Shown: positions 25,654-34,934, counted from the first letter of the stretch. The stretch: 64,000 bases of DNA from CAIKBL01 sp964555355 (GCA_964555355.1 CAZKRY010000001.1:248001-312000), one strand, 5' to 3'. The notes: generated by a model from the letters alone, not told the origin. Numbers and translations: made by a program.

Positions 25654-27042
25654 ATGTCCCGCGCGCGCATTCCGAGTATCGATAAGCTGCTCAAGACCCC
25701 GGACGCCGCGCCGCTGCTCGCGGCTTATGGTCATCAGCCCGTGGTGCTGGCGCTACGCGATGCCGCCGCCGACTTGCGCACCGCCGACGCGCCGGAGGGA
25801 GCTGATCTCTGTGCCCAATTGCTCGATGCCACGCGCATCAAGCTGCAAGCCGCTCACGCGCCACGCTTGAAACCAGTCTTTAATTTAACGGGCACGATTC
25901 TGCACACCAACCTCGGACGCGCGGTATTGCCGGCGGCGGCGCTCGATGCGCTCGCCCGGATCGCGCGCAACCCCTGCAATCTCGAGTTTGATTTGGAGAG
26001 CGGGCGGAGGGGCGATCGCGATTCGCATGTCGAGACTTGGCTAACTCGCTTGACCGGCGCGGAAGCGGCGACCGTCGTCAATAACAATGCGGCGGCGGTC
26101 ATGCTGGTGTTAAACACGCTCGCCAAACGCCGGCGTGTGTTGGTGGCGCGCGGCGAATTGGTGGAGATTGGCGGCGCCTTTCGCGTGCCGGAAGTCATGC
26201 GCGCCGCCGGTTGTAAGTTGGTTGAAGTTGGCACCACCAATCGCGTGCATTTGCGGGACTTTCAAGCTGGGCTCACCGAGGGCGCGACCATCATCATGAA
26301 AGTCCACCCCAGCAACTACAAAATCGAAGGCTTTACGGCGAGCGTACCTGAAGCCGAATTAGCCTCCGCCGCGCAGGCCGCGAACGCGACCTTTGTGGTG
26401 GATTTAGGCAGCGGCACGTTAATCGACTTCGCGAGCCTGGGACTGCCGCCGGAACCCACGGTCCAAGAAACGCTCGCGCAGGGCGCCGATCTCGTGACGT
26501 TTAGCGGAGACAAACTACTCGGCGGGCCGCAGGCCGGCATTATCGTCGGCCGCCGCGAGCTTATCGGCCGCATTAAAAAGAATCCGTTGGCGCGAGCGTT
26601 GCGGGTGGACAAGCTGATTCTGGCCGCGCTCGAAGCGGTTTTGCAGTTGTATACCGATCCGGCGCGTGCCGCGCAGAAGATCCCGGCCTTACGCGCGATG
26701 ACGCGTCCGCTGCCTGAGATTGAACATCTCGCGGCCGGGTTACTTATCGCCGTGCGTGCGGCGTTAGCGGGTATTGCTGACGTTGACATCGTGCCGTGCA
26801 AAAGCCAAATCGGTAGCGGCGCGTTGCCCGTCGATCTATTGCCGAGTGTCGCCTTGGCAATGACGCCCACGCCCGCGACAAACCGGGCGGTTGAGCGCCT
26901 CGCGCAACGCCTGCGCGGGCTCCCGACGCCTGTCATTGGACGTATTCATCAGGGCGCGGTGTTGCTCGATTTGCGCACTTTGGAAACACCGAGCGCGTTG
27001 GTGACCGAACTTGCGCAACTAAGCACGAGTACTCAGCCGTGA
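25654..27042 (+). CDS. selA: L-seryl-tRNA(Sec) selenium transferase SelA
   Basis: SelA is the PLP enzyme that converts seryl-tRNA(Sec) to selenocysteinyl-tRNA(Sec) using selenophosphate. The 462-residue protein has the family motifs FNLTGTILHTNLGRA, NNNAAAVMLVLNTLA, FVVDLGSGTLIDF and the PLP Lys287 in TFSGDKLLGGPQAGIIVG. I use the ATG at 25654 (MSRARIPSIDKLL), which matches the family N-terminus; the open frame extends further upstream but is unlike SelA. Its stop overlaps the selB start (GTGA), so the pair is translationally coupled. It diverges from the selenoprotein gene. Confidence 0.97.
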   Translation: MSRARIPSIDKLLKTPDAAPLLAAYGHQPVVLALRDAAADLRTADAPEGADLCAQLLDATRIKLQAAHAPRLKPVFNLTGTILHTNLGRAVLPAAALDALARIARNPCNLEFDLESGRRGDRDSHVETWLTRLTGAEAATVVNNNAAAVMLVLNTLAKRRRVLVARGELVEIGGAFRVPEVMRAAGCKLVEVGTTNRVHLRDFQAGLTEGATIIMKVHPSNYKIEGFTASVPEAELASAAQAANATFVVDLGSGTLIDFASLGLPPEPTVQETLAQGADLVTFSGDKLLGGPQAGIIVGRRELIGRIKKNPLARALRVDKLILAALEAVLQLYTDPARAAQKIPALRAMTRPLPEIEHLAAGLLIAVRAALAGIADVDIVPCKSQIGSGALPVDLLPSVALAMTPTPATNRAVERLAQRLRGLPTPVIGRIHQGAVLLDLRTLETPSALVTELAQLSTSTQP

Positions 27043-28958
27043 TCGTTGCCACCGCCGGTCATGTCGATCACGGCAAGACTTCACTCATTCGCGCGCTGAC
27101 CGGTATTGATACCGATCGACTGCCGGAGGAGCGCGCGCGCGGCATGACCATCGATCTCGGCTTCGCGTATTTGCCGCTTGCGGATGGCGCGACGATCGGG
27201 TTTATCGATGTGCCTGGCCATGAGCGCTTTGTGCGCAACATGCTGGCCGGGGTTGCGGGGATCGATTTCGCGTTACTGGTGATCGCGGCCGACGATGGGC
27301 CGATGCCGCAAACGCGTGAGCATCTGGCGATCCTTGAATTGCTCGGCATCACACGTGGCGCTGTCGCGCTCACCAAGGTCGATCGCGTGAGCGCAGCACG
27401 CGTGACGGAAGTCACCGCGGAAATTGCCGTCATGCTCGCGCCGACGCCGCTCGCGGCCGCGTCGATCGTCCAAACCGCTGCGCCCACCGGTGTGGGTGTT
27501 GAAGCCTTGCGTGAAACCTTGCGCGCCGCGCAAAGTGAAGTCCAAGCGCGAGTCACCAACGCGCCGTTTCGTTTGGCCGTCGATCGCAATTTCGTGCTCG
27601 AAGGCGCGGGCAGGGTGGTCACCGGCACGGTGTATACCGGTGCGGCCAAAATTGGTGATCGTTTATTGATTGCGCCGGCCGGTATCGAAGTGCGTGTGCG
27701 TTCGATTCATGCGCAGAACCAACAAGCTGAAGTGGCACAGGCCGGTCAACGCTGCGGTATCAATCTCACCGGCAGCGAATTACGCCGTTACGAGATTAAA
27801 CGTGGTGACTGGCTAATAGATCCGGCGCTGCACGCACCAACGACGCGCCTTGGCGTGGTGTTGCAGCTGGCGCGCGGCGAAACGCAGGCGCTACGCGATC
27901 GCATGCCGGTGCATGTGCATATCGGCGCGGCCGATCTCGGCGGACGCTTGAGTCTGCTTGAAGCGCGCGGTAACGACCCCGTGCTAGCGACGCTGACGTT
28001 GGATGCACCGACAAATGCGCTGCGCGGCGATCGCGTGGTGCTGCGCGATCAAGCGGCGACGCGCACGCTGGCCGGCGGCATGGTGCTCGAACCCTTGCCG
28101 TATCCGCGCACGATCACGCGCGCCAAACGCGTTCCACTGCTGCACGCATTGGAACACGCCACTGCCGAGGCGGCGTTGCGCCAGTTACTGACGCAAGCGC
28201 CGGAAGGCATCGATGCCACGTGGTTTGCGCGCTGCTACACCTTGCCCGCCGTCGCGCTTGACGAGATTTACGCGGCTGCGGGCGCGGTCACGGTGGCGAT
28301 TGTGAAGTCAGGCGAATCGCTGGTCGATGCCGCGAACTGGCATGCATTGCAAGACGGGTTGCAAGAGGCTTGCCGGCAATTTCATACCGCCGATCCCGCG
28401 CAACCCGCGCTCGCCGAAGCGGAGCTACTGAAACAGGTGACCGCACGCTTCGCGCCGCGTTTGGCGCGCGCCGCGTTGGAAGCACTCGCGCAGGCCGGCG
28501 TGCTACAACGGCGCGGAACTGGATGGGCACTCGCGCGCTTTGAACCGGTGCTCGCGCCTATGGATAAAGCACTGTGGGTACGCGTTAAACCGCTGTTGGA
28601 ACGCGCTGGCTTGCAAGCACCGGCCTTGCACGACTTGCAAACACCGCTCAAAAGTTCGGCGCAAATATTAAAACCGTTTTTCGAGCGCATGGCGAAACTG
28701 GGCTACGTGCAACAAGTCGACAAGTACCGTTACTACTTGCCGGGATTGTTACGCGAGCTAGCACAACAAGCGGCAGCGCTCGCCGGTAGCAAATCCGAAG
28801 GTCGCTTCACCGCCGCCGAGTTTCGGTCACACACTGGCATTGGCCGCAATGTCGCGATCGAAGTCTTGGAGTATTTCGATCGCGCGGGCTTCACGCATCG
28901 CATCGGCGACGCGCGTCGCATCCGTAAAGCCGTACACGAGGTATTCGGCAGTGAATAA
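27039..28958 (+). CDS. selB: Selenocysteine-specific translation elongation factor SelB
   Basis: SelB is the EF-Tu-like GTPase that carries Sec-tRNA(Sec) to UGA codons by binding the SECIS hairpin. The 639-residue protein begins with G1 GHVDHGKTSL, then the TIDLGFAYL switch region, G3 DVPGHERF, and G4 TKVD. The C-terminal half contains the winged-helix repeats that bind SECIS RNA; the last ends SHTGIGRNVAIEVLEYFDRAG. Start is GTG at 27039, overlapping the selA stop by four bases. The AMP-dependent ligase downstream overlaps its stop by eight bases. Length is normal. Confidence 0.97.
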   Translation: MIVATAGHVDHGKTSLIRALTGIDTDRLPEERARGMTIDLGFAYLPLADGATIGFIDVPGHERFVRNMLAGVAGIDFALLVIAADDGPMPQTREHLAILELLGITRGAVALTKVDRVSAARVTEVTAEIAVMLAPTPLAAASIVQTAAPTGVGVEALRETLRAAQSEVQARVTNAPFRLAVDRNFVLEGAGRVVTGTVYTGAAKIGDRLLIAPAGIEVRVRSIHAQNQQAEVAQAGQRCGINLTGSELRRYEIKRGDWLIDPALHAPTTRLGVVLQLARGETQALRDRMPVHVHIGAADLGGRLSLLEARGNDPVLATLTLDAPTNALRGDRVVLRDQAATRTLAGGMVLEPLPYPRTITRAKRVPLLHALEHATAEAALRQLLTQAPEGIDATWFARCYTLPAVALDEIYAAAGAVTVAIVKSGESLVDAANWHALQDGLQEACRQFHTADPAQPALAEAELLKQVTARFAPRLARAALEALAQAGVLQRRGTGWALARFEPVLAPMDKALWVRVKPLLERAGLQAPALHDLQTPLKSSAQILKPFFERMAKLGYVQQVDKYRYYLPGLLRELAQQAAALAGSKSEGRFTAAEFRSHTGIGRNVAIEVLEYFDRAGFTHRIGDARRIRKAVHEVFGSE

Positions 28959-30528
28959 ACCGTTGAGTAGAACCGTCCGCGCGATGTTGAATGAGATCGC
29001 CGCGCGAGATCCTGACCATTGTATGGTCGTCGATCGCGGCCGTCATTGGTCGAATCGCGAATTCGATGAAGAAATCGATCGTTGCGCGCGCGCGCTTCTC
29101 GCTTGCGGCATCGGTCATGGCGATCGTGTTGGGGTCTTGGCCGGTAATCGTGTTGAGTGGTTGGTGACCTACTTCGCGGCGATGTCGGTCGGGGCGATCG
29201 CGGTTGGGTTGAATACGTGGGCGACAGCGCGTGAACTCTCTTATCAATTGGAGCATGCGGCGGTCAAATTGCTGTTTATTGAACCGCGTTTTCGCGAACG
29301 GGACTTTATGCAGTTGTTGGCGGAAGCGCGTGATCTTGGCGCAGGTTTGCCGTTACTTATGAATGTAGTAACGCTTGACGAGTGTGTGGTCATGCAGACG
29401 GTCTTTTATCAATCGTTCTTGGCGACCGCGACTCAGGTTGATACTGATGCACTAGCCGTAGCCGGCGCGCTGGTCAAAGCAGAGGATGTGGCGTGTTTGC
29501 TGTATACCTCGGGATCGACAGCTCTGCCTAAGGGCGTGCCGCTCCTGCATCGAGGGCTCATTGAGAACATGTGGGAGATCGGTGAGCGCCAGCATTTAAC
29601 GGCGGACGACAAACTCTGGCTCGCGGTCTCGTTGTTTTGGTCGTTGGCCTGCGTGAATGCATTGTTCGCCGTGCTGACGCATGGCGGCAGCATCGTCCTT
29701 CAACATCATTTTGATGCCACGGAAGCTTTGCGGTTGATCGAGACCGAACGCTGCACGGTATTTTACGGCACGCCCAACATGGCATTGGCACTCGCCGAAC
29801 ACGCGGATCGCGCGCAACGAGACTTATCGTCATTGCGCACCGGCGTCACCATCGGTACGCCCGCACAGGTGCAACGCGTGGCGGAACTTGGCGCGATGCA
29901 AATCTGCAATGTGTATGGGCTGACGGAAACCTACGGCAACGCCACGGTCACGGATGCGGCGATGCCATTAGCGCAACGGATAGAAACAGTGGGACCGCCG
30001 CTCGCCGGCAACCGCATTCGTATCCTCGATCCAGAAACCCTTACGCCATTGCCGCCTAACACGCCAGGTGAAATCGCAGTGCTCGGCAATGTGACTAAAG
30101 GATATTGGAATGATCCCGAGCGGACAGGCGAAGCCTTTACCACTGATGGCTGGTTCCGAACCGGCGATCTCGGTCTTTTGGATGAGAATGGATTTCTCTA
30201 TTACCGCGGGCGTTTGAAAGAGATGGTCAAAACCGGCGGCATCAACGTGGCGCCGGCGGAAGTCGAACAAGTGTTATCCGCGCATCCGGCGGTTGAACTC
30301 GCGCTTGTCACCGGTATCCCGGATGACAGGCTCGATGAAGCGCTTGCTGCGGTGATTGTCTTGAAAAGCGGTGCGCAAACCGATATCGCGGCGCTCCGCG
30401 CACACTGCCAAGGCACCCTTGCCGCGTACAAAACGCCGCGTCATTTTCGCTTTGTGAACGCGGAGGCGTTACCGCTGACGACGACGGGGAAGTTGCAGCG
30501 GAACCGGTTAAAGGAGTTGTTTGGATAG
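28951..30528 (+). CDS. AMP-dependent acyl-CoA synthetase/ligase family protein
   Basis: This 525-residue adenylate-forming enzyme has the signature CLLYTSGSTALPKGVP, the YGLTETYG motif, the hinge FRTGDLGLLDENGFLYYRGR and the C-terminal catalytic Lys in LPLTTTGKLQRN. It activates a carboxylic acid with ATP, usually to a CoA thioester. I chose GTG at 28951, which overlaps the selB stop codon, and this implies coupling to selA-selB; ATG at 28984 is the alternative. The substrate is unknown. A link with selenium metabolism is not established by sequence; it may simply share the transcript. Confidence 0.9.
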   Translation: MNKPLSRTVRAMLNEIAARDPDHCMVVDRGRHWSNREFDEEIDRCARALLACGIGHGDRVGVLAGNRVEWLVTYFAAMSVGAIAVGLNTWATARELSYQLEHAAVKLLFIEPRFRERDFMQLLAEARDLGAGLPLLMNVVTLDECVVMQTVFYQSFLATATQVDTDALAVAGALVKAEDVACLLYTSGSTALPKGVPLLHRGLIENMWEIGERQHLTADDKLWLAVSLFWSLACVNALFAVLTHGGSIVLQHHFDATEALRLIETERCTVFYGTPNMALALAEHADRAQRDLSSLRTGVTIGTPAQVQRVAELGAMQICNVYGLTETYGNATVTDAAMPLAQRIETVGPPLAGNRIRILDPETLTPLPPNTPGEIAVLGNVTKGYWNDPERTGEAFTTDGWFRTGDLGLLDENGFLYYRGRLKEMVKTGGINVAPAEVEQVLSAHPAVELALVTGIPDDRLDEALAAVIVLKSGAQTDIAALRAHCQGTLAAYKTPRHFRFVNAEALPLTTTGKLQRNRLKELFG

Positions 30529-30588
30529 GACTCGTCACTGCGTGAATTAAACCGCTGCTTCACGCGCGGGAGACGCAGCTCAATTAAG

Positions 30589-30624
30589 CCTCTCCCGCAC
30601 GCGGGAGAGGGTAGGGTGAGGGTC
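30589..30624. repeat. Palindromic intergenic repeat, locus 2
   Basis: A perfect ten-base palindrome CCTCTCCCGC-AC-GCGGGAGAGG is followed by GTAGGGTGAGGGTC. It lies between the convergent AMP-ligase and alcohol dehydrogenase genes and belongs to the same family as the other intergenic repeats in this window. Confidence 0.85.
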
Positions 30625-30636
30625 TTAATTCCTCAC

Positions 30637-31728
30637 TTAATCAAACCGCAACACCGTCCGCGTCACCTCACCCGCATCCATCGCGCGAAACGCTTCGCCA
30701 ATATTCTCCAAGCGCTCATGACGCGTGACCATACCGTCCAAGTCGAGTCGGCCCTGGCGATACAGCTCCAAATAACGCGGCGCATCCATCGTGAAGCGAT
30801 TGGATCCCATCATGCTGCCGATAACGCGCTTCTCGGCGTAGAAATGCGCTGGATTAAAACTCACGCGCTCGCCGTGCGCGATGGCGCCGACCAATACCGC
30901 AGTGCCGCGCGGCCCCACGCAATACAGCGCTTCTTCGATGAGTTTTGGCAGGCCCACGGCTTCGAAAGCGTAATCGGCGCCGCCCCTGGTCATCTTTTTA
31001 ATGGTTTTAACGACATCGCCGCTCGCGGAGTTGATCGTATCCGTCGCGCCGAACTTTTTCGCCGAAGCGAGCTTCGAATCGTTGATATCAACCGCGATGA
31101 TTTGCCGCGCGCCGGCGATCCGAGCGCCTTGGATAATCGAGATGCCAACGCCACCGGCGCCGAATACCACCACCGACGACCCTGGTACCACTTGCGCGGT
31201 GTTAAGCGCGGCACCAACTCCCGTCGTTACCGCGCAACCGACTAAAGCCGCGCGATCAAGCGGGATGTCTTTGTCGATTTTGACCACCGCGCGGTGATGT
31301 AACAGCATTGCTTCGGCAAAGCCGCCGAGATCGGCGAATTGATGAATCGTCTCGCCGTTGCGCGTGATGCGCGGCGTCCCTTGCGGCGCGCGCTGACAGG
31401 CGCCGCGATCGGTACACAGATGCGGGTGGCCTTGCACACACTGTGTGCAGCTTCCGCAGAACATCGAGGTGCAAGCAATGACATGATCACCCACTGCCAC
31501 GTTGCGCACATTACTCCCCACCGCCAGCACGATACCGGCCGGCTCGTGGCCTAGGATCGCCGGGCGCGGCGACAAGATGCCACCGTGTAGCGCGTGCAGA
31601 TCGCTATGGCACACGCCGCACGCCACGGTTTTGACCAACACTTCTTCCGGCGCCGGATCGGTGACATCGACATCTTCGATGTTCAGGGCTTGATGGACTT
31701 CGCGGAATACCGCTGCTTTGACTTTCAT
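30637..31728 (-). CDS. Zinc-dependent alcohol dehydrogenase (class III-like medium-chain family)
   Basis: This 363-residue MDR family enzyme has the catalytic zinc ligands Cys40 (CGVCHSD), His61 and Glu62 (GHEPAG), the structural zinc cluster C91, C94, C97 and C105, and the NAD-binding Rossmann motif FGAGGVGISIIQGAR. It is close in form to class III alcohol/formaldehyde dehydrogenases and to Zn-ADHs of the mycobacterial type. NAD is the likely cofactor. It is monocistronic, flanked by repeats on both sides. Substrate cannot be deduced. Confidence 0.92.
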   Translation of the reverse strand: MKVKAAVFREVHQALNIEDVDVTDPAPEEVLVKTVACGVCHSDLHALHGGILSPRPAILGHEPAGIVLAVGSNVRNVAVGDHVIACTSMFCGSCTQCVQGHPHLCTDRGACQRAPQGTPRITRNGETIHQFADLGGFAEAMLLHHRAVVKIDKDIPLDRAALVGCAVTTGVGAALNTAQVVPGSSVVVFGAGGVGISIIQGARIAGARQIIAVDINDSKLASAKKFGATDTINSASGDVVKTIKKMTRGGADYAFEAVGLPKLIEEALYCVGPRGTAVLVGAIAHGERVSFNPAHFYAEKRVIGSMMGSNRFTMDAPRYLELYRQGRLDLDGMVTRHERLENIGEAFRAMDAGEVTRTVLRFD

Positions 31729-31924
31729 GACACTCCCTTTGGATCTGGATTTTGGACGATGCGTGAATGCGCCGATGGTGAAATGCTGCCGTGACCATTG
31801 GGAGAAGTCTATCGCTGCCTTAGAATTTCAACCGCACAACTTTCGACGACATGGAAAATTTCTCCCTTCAGAAAGGGGTGAACATATTTTCAACTCCCGG
31901 TTACAGGGGACGGCATACAATATT
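31729..31924. other. Intergenic region upstream of the alcohol dehydrogenase
   Basis: These 196 bases carry the ribosome site of the dehydrogenase (AGGGAGTG before the minus-strand ATG) and otherwise nothing I can support as a gene. To the right lie three repeat copies up to 32074, so the whole 363-nt gap between genes is non-coding. Confidence 0.5.
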
Positions 31925-31925
31925 G

Positions 31926-32074
31926 CCTCTCCCACCGGGAGAGGCCGGCGCGTAGCGCCGGGTGAGGGGCAACTAATCTATACGCGCTGCGATGAAGACC
32001 CTCACCCCAGCCCTCTCCCGCACCGCGGGAGAGGGAGTAAAGAGTACCCTCTCCCGCATCGCGGGAGAGGGTGA
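31926..32074. repeat. Cluster of three palindromic repeats, locus 3
   Basis: Three copies stand together. 31926-31970 has CCTCTCCC-ACC-GGGAGAGG followed by a second hairpin CCGGCGC-GTA-GCGCCGG and GTGAGGGGC. 31998-32035 has CCCTCACCCC and then CCCTCTCCCGC-ACC-GCGGGAGAGGG. 32046-32072 is the palindrome ACCCTCTCCCGC-ATC-GCGGGAGAGGGT. They lie between two minus-strand genes, after the 3' end of the LLM gene. Confidence 0.85.
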
Positions 32075-32091
32075 AAGAGACTGTCGACGCT

Positions 32092-33120
32092 CTACGCCCG
32101 CGCCGCCTCCGCCATGACTTCCAACGCTTCGTCCTGTTGTGCGCGCACCGTGAGCGTCGTTGCGCCACTCTCGGCCCACGCGCGAAAGCGTTCGATAATC
32201 CGTGCTTTGGGACCAACCAAACTTTTCTGATCGACCCATTCATCCGGCACCGCAGCTGCGGCTTCATCCTTGCGTCCCGCCAGATACAGTTCTTGCACGC
32301 GCGCGGCGGCTTCGCCAAAACCGCGGCGAGTCATCAAGTCCTTATGAAAGTTCTTGCTGCGTGCGCCCATTCCTCCCACATACAGCGCGACTTCGGGCTT
32401 CAGCGCGGCAAGGGCCGCTTTGACATCGTTGCCCACCTGCACATGGCAGCCCGCGGTTATCTCTAAGTCTTTGAGCGATCTCCTGCCGCGCGCGAAACCT
32501 TGCTCGAGCCACGGCAGATATTCCGGCAACGAACCCGGCACGAAGCCGAGCGGCAACCAACCATCGGCTATCTCGCCGGTCAAGCGCACCATCTCAGGCG
32601 CCCCGGTGCCTAAATAAATCGGGATGCGAGGATTCATGTGCAAGATGGATTTCAGCGGCTTGGCAAGGCCGACCGCGCCCGGCCCCTGGTAGGGCAGTGC
32701 GATCTCGCTGCCGTCATGCGTGACCGGCGCTTCGCGCCGCAGAATTTTGCGGATAATGGCCACATAGTCTTTGACGCGATGATAGGGCCGGCCCCACGGC
32801 TGCCCATACCAGCCTTCGACAATCTGCGGGCCGGATACCCCGATACCTAGCAACAAACGATCGCCACCGGCCAAAGCATCGATGGTCGCCGCCGTCATCG
32901 CGGCATTGGCCGGGGTGCGCGCCGCAAGCTGAATAATGCCGGTACCAAGTTTGATCCGTTTAGTAACGGCTGCGAGATAAGCGAGCGGCGAGAAGGCGTC
33001 CGATCCGTACGCTTCCGCCGTCCATACCGCATCAAAACCTAAGGCTTCCGCGCGTTGCACCCGTGCGACCGGCAGTGCCATCTGGGCGCCGGAGTAGCCA
33101 ATCGATAATGCGAGTTTCAT
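32092..33120 (-). CDS. LLM class F420-dependent oxidoreductase (Rv3520c-like)
   Basis: This 342-residue luciferase-like protein starts MKLALSIGYSGAQMALPV and carries AEALGFDAVWTAEAYGSDA, ARTPANAAMTAATIDALAGG and GVSGPQIVEGWYG, all marks of the Rv3520c-like (TIGR03559) group of probable F420-dependent enzymes. The start ATG at 33120 overlaps the stop of the upstream SDR gene by four bases, so they form a two-gene operon. The combination with an SDR suggests steroid- or terpenoid-like substrates (inference). F420 dependence is inferred from family only. Confidence 0.87.
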   Translation of the reverse strand: MKLALSIGYSGAQMALPVARVQRAEALGFDAVWTAEAYGSDAFSPLAYLAAVTKRIKLGTGIIQLAARTPANAAMTAATIDALAGGDRLLLGIGVSGPQIVEGWYGQPWGRPYHRVKDYVAIIRKILRREAPVTHDGSEIALPYQGPGAVGLAKPLKSILHMNPRIPIYLGTGAPEMVRLTGEIADGWLPLGFVPGSLPEYLPWLEQGFARGRRSLKDLEITAGCHVQVGNDVKAALAALKPEVALYVGGMGARSKNFHKDLMTRRGFGEAAARVQELYLAGRKDEAAAAVPDEWVDQKSLVGPKARIIERFRAWAESGATTLTVRAQQDEALEVMAEAARA

Positions 33121-33929
33121 GACGCGGGATCCTCCGGTGGCAAAAAGACGCCATTCGCCGCGAGCTTGGCACGCGTGCCTTCCGGATCGAGTGCGGAAGC
33201 TTTGTCGAGATCGGCGATTTCCGGCGGCACGAACCAATGCAGGCGCTGCGGTTCATCGTGATACGAAGCCCACACCGCTTGCGCAATCTCAACGGGCGAG
33301 GTGAGGCGAAACATGCCTTTGGAATCGGCACCTTGTTTGATCGCATCCGGCACTAACGGGGTATCGATGAGCCCGGGCAGCGTGTCCGCGACGCGCACGC
33401 CGTAGCGCGCAAATTCAATCGACAATGCTTCGGTCAATCCTTTGACCGCGTGTTTAGTCGCGGAATACACCGCAATGCCCGGCATCCCAAACGTCGCCGA
33501 CGAAGACGACGTGGTGAAGCACAACGAGTTGGGCGTTGCTTTCAATAACGGCGCTGCAAGATGAATGCCGTTCAAGACGCCGATAAAGTTCACCTGCACC
33601 ACCCGCAGAATGTCATCGAACGGTAGCGTATCGAATAGGCCGGCTTTACCGATCCCGGCGTTGTTGAACAAGAGATCGAGCCGCCCACCGCTCGCGCCCG
33701 CAAATTCGATCAATGCCTCGGCATAAGCGGCGCGATCGGCCACATCAAGCACGCGCGTCACGCAGTTATCCTTGCCAAGCTCCCGGCGCAACTGTGCAAG
33801 CCCTTGAGCGTTGACGTCATAGGCACCGACAAACCAGCCGCCGCGCGCGAATAGCCGCGCGGTTTCGAGTCCCATGCCGCTCGCCGCGCCGGTAATAAAA
33901 ATACACTTGCGATCTCCTGCCTTACTCAT
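33117..33929 (-). CDS. Short-chain dehydrogenase/reductase (SDR)
   Basis: This 270-residue classical SDR has the nucleotide-binding motif TGAASGMG at residues 13-20, NNAG in LLFNNAGIGKAG, and the active site Ser with YSATK. The ATG at 33929 is preceded by GAAGGAAAT; the open frame to 34064 has no family similarity. It is probably NAD(P)-dependent and acts on an alcohol or ketone. It is translationally coupled to the LLM oxidoreductase downstream. The tRNA-Sec gene lies upstream on the opposite strand. Confidence 0.92.
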   Translation of the reverse strand: MSKAGDRKCIFITGAASGMGLETARLFARGGWFVGAYDVNAQGLAQLRRELGKDNCVTRVLDVADRAAYAEALIEFAGASGGRLDLLFNNAGIGKAGLFDTLPFDDILRVVQVNFIGVLNGIHLAAPLLKATPNSLCFTTSSSSATFGMPGIAVYSATKHAVKGLTEALSIEFARYGVRVADTLPGLIDTPLVPDAIKQGADSKGMFRLTSPVEIAQAVWASYHDEPQRLHWFVPPEIADLDKASALDPEGTRAKLAANGVFLPPEDPAS

Positions 33930-34051
33930 GTCATTTCCTTCAATGTGCGATGCTGGCGACGCTACCGCGTAACGCGGCGGTTGGCCAGCATGGAAAGCGT
34001 ATCCCCACCCGCGCCTGGTTTGGCGGCGGGTGATTCGGTAGCATCGGCAAT

Positions 34052-34147
34052 GGAAGAGCGACATCTCCCGGTGGGGTGCCCGGACTTCAAATCCGGTGGA
34101 ACCCGCTTATGCGGGTTCGGTGGGTTCGACTCCTACCTCTTCCGCCA
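34052..34147 (+). tRNA. selC: tRNA-Sec (anticodon TCA)
   Basis: A 96-base tRNA with all the features of bacterial selenocysteine tRNA. The acceptor GGAAGAG pairs with CTCTTCC, followed by discriminator G and encoded CCA. The anticodon stem CCGGA/TCCGG carries loop CTTCAAA with anticodon TCA at 34087-34089. The long variable arm has the seven-pair stem AACCCGC/GCGGGTT. The T arm contains GGTTCGACTCC. Acceptor plus T stem total 13 pairs as expected, though the eighth acceptor pair would be C-C, so the split looks like 7+6 here. It matches the selA, selB and selD genes nearby. Confidence 0.96.
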
Positions 34148-34232
34148 ATTTTAGGTTCGCCTGACTAACTGGCCACCGCCGCAAAGCTCCTGGACGCGAT
34201 CGTCGCCGAACTCACCGCTGCCTGAGGCGCAA

Positions 34233-34913
34233 ATGACGACTAACACGGAAAGCCACCCGCCGATGAATCACGTCTTCGTGGATTTCGAAAACGTGCACCA
34301 TGTCGATACCACGTTATTCGAAACCAAAGCGGTGAGCCTGACGATTCTGATGGGGGCGAGGCAGACCAAGCTGGACGCCGCGCTAGTGGAGCAGCTGATC
34401 GCGCACGCGGCCTCCGTCCAACTAGTGCGACTGACTTCCAGCGATAAGAACGCCGTAGATTTTGCGCTCACGTATTACCTGGGCCGCGCCGTGCTGGCGG
34501 ACCCCACGGCGTACTTTCATATCATTTCGAAAGACACCGGCTACGATCCGCTCATCGAGCACTTGCGCAGTCGCCATATTCGCGTGCGCCGACATGATGA
34601 CTACACCACACTTACTTTTACGTCATCACCCAAAGTGAGCGCGGTCGATCCCAGTCCAGCCAAGCCCAGCATCCCGCCCACAGCGGCAAATTCCACGGCG
34701 GGCGGAGCCGACGAACAATTGAATGTATTCGTGGAACGGCTGCGCAAGCACCCCAACAACCGCCCGAAGAAGAAAAAAACGCTGCTAAGTCATCTGAAAG
34801 CGAGTCTGAACAAGGATGGCAGCGAAGCAGAAGCCGCGAGGCTCTTGGAAAAACTCATCAAGGCCGGGCGCATCACAATCGACGACAAAGAGGGCGTGAC
34901 TTACCGTGTCTGA
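34233..34913 (+). CDS. PIN/NYN-like domain protein (predicted RNA-binding or nuclease)
   Basis: This 226-residue protein starts with MNHVFVDFENVHHVD, with the acidic residues of a PIN-like NYN fold, then DKNAVDFALTYYLGR and HIISKDTGYDPLIEHL, which supply further Asp residues of the putative nuclease site. The C-terminal part (residues 135-226) is a Pro/Ser/Ala linker and a basic helical region (KKKKTLLSHL). Similar proteins are common and largely uncharacterised. ATG at 34233 has GAGGCG upstream; ATG at 34263 is also possible. It sits directly downstream of selC at the start of an accessory stretch. Confidence 0.7.
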   Translation: MTTNTESHPPMNHVFVDFENVHHVDTTLFETKAVSLTILMGARQTKLDAALVEQLIAHAASVQLVRLTSSDKNAVDFALTYYLGRAVLADPTAYFHIISKDTGYDPLIEHLRSRHIRVRRHDDYTTLTFTSSPKVSAVDPSPAKPSIPPTAANSTAGGADEQLNVFVERLRKHPNNRPKKKKTLLSHLKASLNKDGSEAEAARLLEKLIKAGRITIDDKEGVTYRV

Positions 34914-34934
34914 TACCCAAACGAGCAGCTTCTC

